DNA of 64,000 bases, taken from positions 1,092,287 through 1,156,286 of the forward strand of contig NC_087063.1 of the NCBI RefSeq assembly GCF_963678635.1, written 5' to 3'. Made by a program: the position numbers and the translations under genes. Source of the DNA: Symsagittifera roscoffensis. Its lineage: Eukaryota > Xenacoelomorpha > Acoela > Convolutidae. Every line of letters begins with the position of its first letter. Positions within the stretch are counted from its first letter, which is position 1. This document shows positions 12,401 to 21,400 of the stretch, in pieces. The notes under the pieces were generated by a model. That model had not been told where the DNA came from, made no database searches, and saw only the letters and a program-made list of their open reading frames with translations.

Positions 12401-15400
12401 ACTAAAAAATTTAGTTTGGACTAGCGTTTAACGCACCTCCGATGTTTAGAATTTTTGACAACCCATGAGAAACCGCATATATTGGAAACTAAGGTGCGTT
12501 AAACGCTAGTCGAAATTAAATGTTTTAGTTGTTTGAGTCTTGATTTTTTCATTTCATTTAAGAAGTCCACTTTAAAGTCCATATTTGCTATATGGAAGAC
12601 AAATTAAACTCACCGAGTAAAAAGTGCTAATAGGGCAAAAAATGGAGGTTGAATATCAATTTGAAACAAAGTCTAATTTTAAGCTTTTTCAGCAGAGTTA
12701 AGAAATACCCCGTTGAAATGAGTTTGCTCAAATCACTATAGAATCAATGTTAATTTAGAACTTGCTCAATTGAATGTTCCAACTGTGGATTGGCTTAATA
12801 TATTTGGCCAATATGTATCTTTTGACCCAGTTTTTATCTCATTGCGTTGTTTTTTTTTGAAAATTTTTGAAGTTGAAAGAGATGCTTTTTCATCGGAACT
12901 GAAAACCAGAAACTTTTTGAAAAAGCTTTACCGTGGACTTAATTTGTTTTGGTTTCTTTAGATTCATTGGAACTTTTTTCTCCATCTTTCAGTTGGCTGT
13001 TTACACAAAGGCAGCGTAGTGTGATAGTCTGATTCATTTTTTTTTCCAATCTGAGTAGCAAAACTTATTGCTATTTTTGATAGCACTTTTGGAAGTGCTT
13101 ATGATTTTGCGATTCTTATGAATGCTACTATTGGCCCTCAAATATTTGATTTATCATGATTCAATTTAAGCAAAAAGCTATTCATTTCCTACAACTGTAC
13201 AATAATTACCCTTGCGATAAACAAGGGTATTGCAATCGGGTACTAGACTTTTTTCCCGTAAACATCTTTGTTCACATGACTCATCTCTAGTGTACTTCTG
13301 GACTCAACTCTAGTGGTACCTCCTGAGCAATTCCGTCTCACTTTAAATTCTTAGCATTCCCGGCCCACTTAGCCTGGAGGTAACAAATTCGCCTGATACA
13401 GCAAAGGTTCTGGGTTCGAATCTGACAGGGACCTTTTTTTTCAAACGGGAAATATTCGTTTCAAAAAAAATTGTCGGCTTATTGTTTGTCTGCTTAGGTT
13501 TTGTCGGCCTAGTTGCCATATCGTAGAATTGTTTTTTTTCTTGCTATGCGCAGTTTACATTGTAGTTGATCTTAGTGTTTTGATTTACTTCTGCTGTTTA
13601 TAATTTCTTGGCTTGTATGTTTTCCTTTTAATTTTTTTTGCTTTCATTTTCTGTCCAAATGATTTCGGCTTTTATTTTATCGGCGAAGTGACCTAATTTT
13701 GAGTCGTTTCAGTGAAACGTAGTTTTTATGCTCACATCTGGATCGCGCAATTTGGTAAAATCTTAATAGAAAATATAGACTTAAATGGCTTTTTTGGCTT
13801 AATTAGTTTCTGCCTATTATTATTTCTTTTCTTTTTCCTTTTTCGGCTTTACTGGTTTCGGCCTATTAATATATATCTTAAATGGGCTCATTTGCGTCTA
13901 TCGACCAGCGAAAAAGTTTTGTGCGTGCTTGTGTGTTTTGAGGTTGAGGGCCTGAAAGGGTTTCTGCTAAGGTATTTTCGGCTTTGTTACCGCTCGGTAA
14001 ATTTTCTTCCGATACTAATTTCACGTTCTATTGCTTTTTTAAATTGTTGTTTCGCAAGTGGTGCGAAGCTCGGCGTCGCCTCTGTGTAAATACTCTCAGC
14101 AATTTTCGGGCTTATAGAAACTGGCTTAGCATTTTCCAATTTATTGCATGCAAAATTAGTGTTGTTGTCTTGAGCTTATTACACATAGGAGAGGAAGTGT
14201 CTTGTAATCGTGACCTAGACTTTTTCCCATAACCACCTTTTGGTACAAATCGCACTTGCTTTTCATACGTGCTTTATCATTGAAGCTTAAAAACTTACAA
14301 ATTTTTCCCCTCTTGGCCTAGAGGTAACGCCGTCGCCTTTGAACCCTAAGGTAAGTGGTTCGAGTCCCGACTGGGTCCTGTATTTCCAGTAAAAGTTTAA
14401 TTATCGGACTTTCGTTTGTGCGCTTAAAGTTTGTCGGCTCAGTTAACATTTCTCGAATATTGCTTGTGCTGTAACGAACTTTCCTTGTAGCAGCAAATGT
14501 TATTGAATGTAGTTTCAGGGGAAATTGAAATGGTGTCTACTGTAAGATAGTCGGCTTGTTGCCACATCGCATATATTCTTGTGCTATTAGCAAATTGGCT
14601 TGTAGTTGCAAGTGTAAATGCTGTTCTCTGTAGCTTCCATAGGGACTTAAAACTTGATTGATTTTTATGAAATCGTTGTTTTCCGGCTCAACTTGTGTCT
14701 GCTCAATGATTTTCGGCTTTATTTTCTCTTGCCAGTTTTTATTCCATTTTCTAATTTCCCTTGCGATAAGTAATGGTTATGCAACTGGGTACTAGAATTT
14801 TTCCGTGAAAATTTTCGTTCACAGGTGGTAGTACATGCAAGATTGGTGGCAGATGCAAGATTTTTCTGTGTGGTTGTTTAAATTAGAATTTTTTGGCTGT
14901 CTTACGATTTATTAAGTGTCGGCTCTAATTTTGACGGCTTCTTTACCTAATGTTTTTTAAATTTGTTGCAGGTCGTTTTTGATTACTTTGACAAAGTGCC
15001 AACTTTGACAAGGTATGTTTACCTTTGCGATAAGCAAGAGTATTGTTGAAGTTTTAAAATCATTTCTGCGACCTTCTTGAAAAATTTTTAAAAACATGAT
15101 TAAATTTTTAAAATTTTCTTCCTTTTTAATAAAGCTTTGGTCGAAATCTTAGCGAAAAAAAAAATGAAATAGTCGACAGTTGTTTTTTGCCAGCGTTTTT
15201 CTTTTGGATATTTTTTTCGTCTTAGTTTGTTTGGACTTAGTCTTGATTCCTCGTGATGTCCGAAAGTTTTTGCTGCTAATTGATTCCATTTAATGGTACA
15301 TTGAAATTATCAAAGAAACAATAAATAATTTCTGCTTTTAAACAGTCCCACGTTTGAATTTTTATGAATCATTTTTCCTGGTTTTTTCTTTTTATAAAGT

Positions 15401-18400
15401 CCTAAGTTTGGATTTATATGACCATTTTTCCCGTTTTGGTCTGAACAATTACTGCTCGGTAGTTTTTGTAATGCTCATCCATCGCTAGCCGTTGTGTTCC
15501 GCCGCTGGTTTTTGTCAAAATTAGTTTCAATTGAGACCAAATAGGAAATTTACGTTATTTATTCTTCTAGTGGCTTACTTTATCGCAAGTGGTGCAAAGT
15601 TCAGCTTCGTTTTCGTGTTTAATATTCAAATGTCTGGCATGTTTGCCTAGGATGAACATAAGAAAATTTAAACTGTATAATTCTTTCAGCATTTTTCATT
15701 TTTTTTCGGTTTTTGTTTTTGATATTTTCTATTGCAAGTGATGCGAAGCTGCGCTTCACGTCAGTGTTAAATTCCAAGTTATTTGTTTCTGTACATTGTA
15801 AAGCTCCCGAGTGTTTTGCCGCTTTCTCGCTTGTGTTTGCGAAGCTGCAGGTTCGAATTTGTTATGTCTACAGGGTGATCCAACACCTGACACTTTTGAA
15901 AAGCCTGTCATTTCTAACTGAATTGACATACTCAAAAAATTAACACGTTATAGAAGAGATGCGGATATTTGATAATTCATTGAAAACTAAACATTTTAAG
16001 AGATGATGGAAATGTTTCCCGCCATTTCTTGACATTTTATCATGCGTATGCAGACTAAACTGTTACTGATAAAATTTGATTCCGTTTGACCATTCGACAG
16101 AAATGTTGCCTGTTCGACTCTCTTTTAGCTTTTCAGCTGACAATCCTTAACCAAACTGGCAAATAATAAGTTTGCGCTGTTCATCTGTGAATATCATTTC
16201 TGCGAGAAAACACGCGAGATTGAAGAAATTAGCGTTAACAATTCTCAAAAGAATGATTGAAAATCAAGAAAATAAAAAAAAATTATTCACGAATGATCTA
16301 AATGATCGCACCTGTCATCCTGCAAAAAATCTGATTAATATGTCAATTCAATTAGAAATGACTGCTTTTTCAAAAGGCACAGATTTTGGATCATCCTGGA
16401 GTTTTGATTTTTTAAAGCGAGTTACGTGTAAATTGTTATTTGCAAACTCGTTCATTCCAATGTAGGCAGTTAGAATTTAAAACCGTTTGCTATTGATGTT
16501 CCCATTTGGTCGGTGGGGTGGATTCCACAAGAGGTTTGTGAATTCGGCGCCAGTTCTACCAATGTGTAGGGTATCAGACAGTGTATTCCACTACCCAAAG
16601 AAAGGTCAAAGTAGAAAAGGCTGTTCTAGAATCACCAGAAAAAACTTCTTTTCTCTGTTTCGGATTGCGCTTGCGAAATTACTAGAATCCATTTTACTAC
16701 AACTGTTCACACTTTAATGAATTAGTTTCAAAACTGAGAGGCAGAATAAATTTCAGATAATCATTCGGTGTTCAAAGGTGACTGAAAACTATAGTTATAG
16801 TTACAAGTTGGGGATGGTTTGTTGGAAGTTTCAGTTTGATTTTAAAACAAGTTCATGATATTGTTGCTTTGATATTAATATTTTAAGCTTTTAACCTAGG
16901 GCTTAACCGGTTTGTTACCGTTCTGTGAATTTTGAACTAAGTTCTTATTGGGAAAACTTTATTTCATTTTAAAAATCCATATTCTCCATATGGAAGTTAA
17001 GTTACACTTTCCAAGTGAAAAATGCAAAAGGGGCAAAAAATAGAACTTGAACCTTAGTTTGAAATGAAATTTCAATTTATAGATTCTTAAGTAGAAGCTG
17101 AAATTAACCCATTTATCTAAGTTTTCTCAAATCACAAAGGAATTAGTCGTTATTTAGAATTTTTCCGAATTTTCCAACTGTTTATTGGCTACGTCGGTAA
17201 AATTTTATTCCTGAATTTGAAAAAAACGATCAAATTAAGTATGAAGCTTAAGTTTGTTGGACTCTTGTGTTATAGAGTCATACGAATTGCAATGTTGTGA
17301 CGAAGATCCGTGACAACATTCTGACTGTGGTGAGATGTTATGCGAGTGGAAGCGAAGAACGGGTGAAAGGAATCGACAGAGTTGTGAGTTTGGTGTTGGA
17401 CGGAGACAAGGAAGCAGGAAATGGGTTCGATGGAAGAGGAGAATTGTACACGCAGTGGGCGAAGAGCATGCGAAATATCAGAGAAAAGACAGGTGCTACT
17501 CTATTGGAGCGAGTAAGTTGCTGCTATTAAATTGAAATGCTCAAATTGTCCTTCTTACACTATTTCAGCATAGCATCTGGTGCTAAGTTTGCTTCATCTG
17601 TGGTAGTTACGCTTGAGATTAGCAAGCGTTATCAAACTGGAATATAGACTTTTTCGGGTTAAAAATTTGTTTAACAGAATCTTTTGAATCATTGTACCTT
17701 TGGTTCATATGAAATCAAAAGTCAGATGTTAAATTCGCGCATGTGGCAAAGAGATAACGCACCTGCCTTTAAATACATAGGGCAGAAGTTCGAATCAAGA
17801 CAGGAACTGGTTATTTTTGTTACATACTAACTTTTTTGTATCGCAAGTGGTGCGGAGCTCCGTTTCGCCTCTGTGTACTTAAAAGCAAACTAAAGCAATT
17901 TCAATGTTGAGTGTCCATGTACGATGTGAAGACCCTTATTCAGATCGTGTTTTTTATTTTAAAAAAGTTTCACGAAGTTTTGAAATTCGTTGTTTCATGT
18001 TTGATTGTTTCTTAAGCTCATTTAAAATTGATTCTTATAGATGGCTTTTAGTTTCAAGTTTCCTAGTGGAAAAAATATCACCTATTGACCTAGTTTTCTC
18101 TAATCGGGTTACTCTTATGAAAAAAAACTAGCCTAAAATATTCTAAGATTAAAGAGTTTTAGGGTGATTTAATTCGTAATTTGAAAATCTTCATAAAATT
18201 CAAATCGTGTTTTTTTTTGGTTTTCTTGAATTTGTCGAGTTTTCCAATTTTCTGTTGGCTGTTTTTAATGTATTTCGATTATTTTTTGAGCCACACGAGG
18301 CAAAGTTAGTGCCTTAATGAGATGAAGCGGTGTTTGCTATAAAAACTAACCCATAAAATATGAGTTGAGAGCATCCGAAAGTATAATATGCAATCAACGA

Positions 18401-21400
18401 AGAAACAAAGTTTGAATGGGGGTTCAGAGAGTTTCAATGGGGTATAAAGTCTAATATTTTAAGAGTCAATGAACATAATGAAGACACTTGCTTAGATCGT
18501 GTAGTTTTTTTCGAAAAACTTCTGAAACTTTGCTCGCGCTCAGTTTTTTTGCACGGTTTCACGGATTTTTAAGTGTCAATGAACGTAGAGTGGACACTTA
18601 TATAGGTCGTGTTTTTTCACACAAGGTCTTGAAAATTGGTTACGCGATATTGGCGGTTGGCTTTTGATTTTTTGAGGTTCATTTTTAAGAGTCGATGAAC
18701 GTAATTTAGACTTCGTCATAGGTCGTGATGAACAAACAATTTTGAGTGTATTATCATTTCCTATGTACAAAATTCATGCAACAATTAATCGGCTCACGGA
18801 ATTCTTATCAGAAATAATTAATTTAATTGATGCAGTTATTTAAAATTAGATTAGTGTATTTCCCTGATCACAAACCTTGTTTTCTAGAAGTCAGCAGTCG
18901 AAATTTTTGACTGTTTGAATAAAGTCACAATGTACGTCTTTTTTTTTAAATCGACTTAGTGCCAAAAGGAGACTTGACTTGATATCTTAGATCCGTGTGT
19001 TTGGGTTGGACTCTGTTCTTGCTGCTGTGCCTCAACTGGCTGGTCTACCGATGGTGCAACAAATTTCGGACCACATTCGCAAAAGCTCTCCAGATTCGAG
19101 TGCCTTGATTTCCAGTGAAGCTCTAATCGAATTCCTGGAAACATTGTACTCTCAAAGCATGAAGTTGACTCAGTCTCCAGGTGAGACGACACTGAGTCGA
19201 ACTCCGAATCCGCACATGGGGTCGCCTTATCCGATTCAGCCCCATGTCTCCGAGCATATCGAACGCTTTTTCAACAGCATATCACCTTCACCCGCCAATC
19301 GCGGAGACTGCACGCCAGGTAGGACTACCAAGAAGCTTTGAGGCTTAGGATGCATCGTAAAAAAGAAGCTAAAAAATAGGCCAATATTAGAATAAAGTGG
19401 CAATTTAGGCGTGGAAAAATAAGTTTTCAGCGATTGACCCTCATCCACATTCAATTCGATTTTGAACATGTGTTTTAAACATGGGAGGGTAAAAGGCGTG
19501 GGAGTGTGCTTGAAGATGCCGGTCGCACCGTCAAGACTTTCCTAAGTTGGAGCCTATTCTGATAAAGCAAACGAGGCTACATGTAATCAATATAGTGATT
19601 AAAGCATCATCCGTTTGTGGGGGGTGAAGTGGAGTTTCCTAAAGGATCGGACTGAAGGATCCCCCTCAACATCTACTGTGCTCTGGGTTAGATCTGTGCT
19701 GTGGTATCATTTCAATTGTTTCTAGATCGAGCGGCTAAGTTGCAGGCTTCAAGCATGACGCTGAGTGAGTTCTCGCAGAGGAACCACCTTCGTCTCGAAA
19801 TCCAACAACCGACGGATGGTGCAGGCGGTAGAGAGAGAGGCAGTTCCTGCGAAGTTAACTACTCATCGGGAAGCAACGAAGCAAATGGCGAACCTCCTGC
19901 TAGTGTAGAAAGTATATTGGAAGTGGGCGATCCTAACGACTCTTTTGATGCGACCACTATCCCACACAAAGATGCCGAAGATGCATTCGATGACGATTAT
20001 ATTGATATAGCAGAGGTAGTTTTGAATGGCGACAGAAAACTAGAAAATGGACATATAGATGACAGAAGTGTCCAAACATTGAATGTAGACAAAGAATGGA
20101 AACGTTCGACAGAAACAGCAGTCGAGGAAACAGGTGAGTGTAATAATGAGCGGCGAGAAGATAAGTTCGATGAAGATATGAAACAAAATGGTTTCGAAGA
20201 TGATGAGGAAAGTGTGACAGAGGTAGTTATTCAGGAGGGGTTCAAGAAAGCTACTCATGGAGGAGAAAAGGACAATGTTGTTGGCGGATGCCTGAGTCCG
20301 AAAGTGAATAGGCGTGAAAGGACCATTAGTGCGAATATAGAGGGTGAGGGTGGTACAGGCAGTAGCCCCGAAAGAGTTGTAATCTCGATCCCCACAAATG
20401 ATCAAAATGCTGATGCTTCACTGCTATCGCTAGTGGCTGCTCGTTCCTTTTTCCTCACAGACGCGAACATGACAAGAAAGTATGGATCGGTCTCTCTGCA
20501 ATTGAATGAAAGTGGCCTGGAGTTGATGGGCATAGATATGGCTCCCGACGCTTTCAGTACTGCGCCACCCATACATAGTTGCTGCTCGTGCAAATGTGCA
20601 AATATGGAGACAATTGGACCTCAAGTAGTGGATAACGAGCTAGTTAAGAGTTTGCTAACTGCGCATCAGGTGATTGCAGATAGCCTGAAAAAATTTATTC
20701 CCAACAGTTTAATTAATTCCAATCCACAAAAAGCTAAACCCGCCGGGGCTTGTAGTGATTTAGAGCAAATTGCCTCAAGTGTCCAAGTTGAAAGAATCGC
20801 TGCGAAGCCTTCGACATCGCGGGCTTGTGAGGAAGGTAAAGTTTCTCTAGGTGAAGTCAAAAGCCCAGGTTTGACAGCTGAAATGAACGGAGAGCTGCAA
20901 TTACAAGATGAAAATGAAGCGGAAAGCACTTCTCAACGAAATTATACAAGTCGACCTAAAATTACGCGACAAAAGAGTAATCAAACTACCGTCATTGTCT
21001 CCAACGATGTTACAACTTCGGCTCGAACTGAGAAGACTGGAGTTCTAAACGGCAATGAGTGCAGTTACCAAATGCCGAGTATTCATCAGAATCAAACCAT
21101 GCCTAGCTTGCCTTCTTCCGGGCACTCCAAGTTAGAAAATGGTTCCCTGGAGCTAAAAGTTGGGAATCAACAAATGCAAGTTAACCAAGAAGAGCTTAGA
21201 GGCTTCGATAAAGCAGAAGGAATTAAGTGTGATAAAACAACAGTTAACAAGAAAGAAGACGGAGGAAACGAGTTTGAGGTAGTTCTTGAAGATGCTGACG
21301 GCGGTAGTGAATTCATAGACATCGAAACTTGCTCGGTTGAAAATGCACTTTTGTCAACAAGCAAGCCTACTGAAGTTCCCCAGAAACCTGATCTAGCTAT

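Larger units (their letters stand above)
5052..17275. other. 12.2-kb host intron containing the aquaporin gene and many repeats
   Basis: The flanking exons end and start in phase 0 with GTATGT and TTATAG. The intron carries the minus-strand aquaporin gene, several tRNA-derived repeat copies, a MITE, a long inverted repeat and a microsatellite. About 10808-11540 and 16399-16970 show nothing I can name. Confidence 0.7.
17513..18990. other. Intron of the large gene, repeat-rich
   Basis: It holds a short tRNA-derived repeat copy and four copies of the 45-bp motif. The rest is AT-rich without other visible features. Confidence 0.7.

Noticed and set aside
13712-14232. Two overlapping open frames of 125 and 82 codons
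   Set aside because: They run through a dispersed repeat copy and its 3' hairpin, with no domain or splice support.
14310-14378. Functional tRNA gene
   Set aside because: A and B boxes are good, but the stems are weak and the anticodon loop has 8 bases; similar cores recur in repeat copies, so it is tRNA-derived repeat.
16172-16465. 97-codon frame as a transposase fragment
   Set aside because: It crosses the right terminal repeat of the MITE and shows no DDE/D or helix-turn-helix pattern I can recognise.
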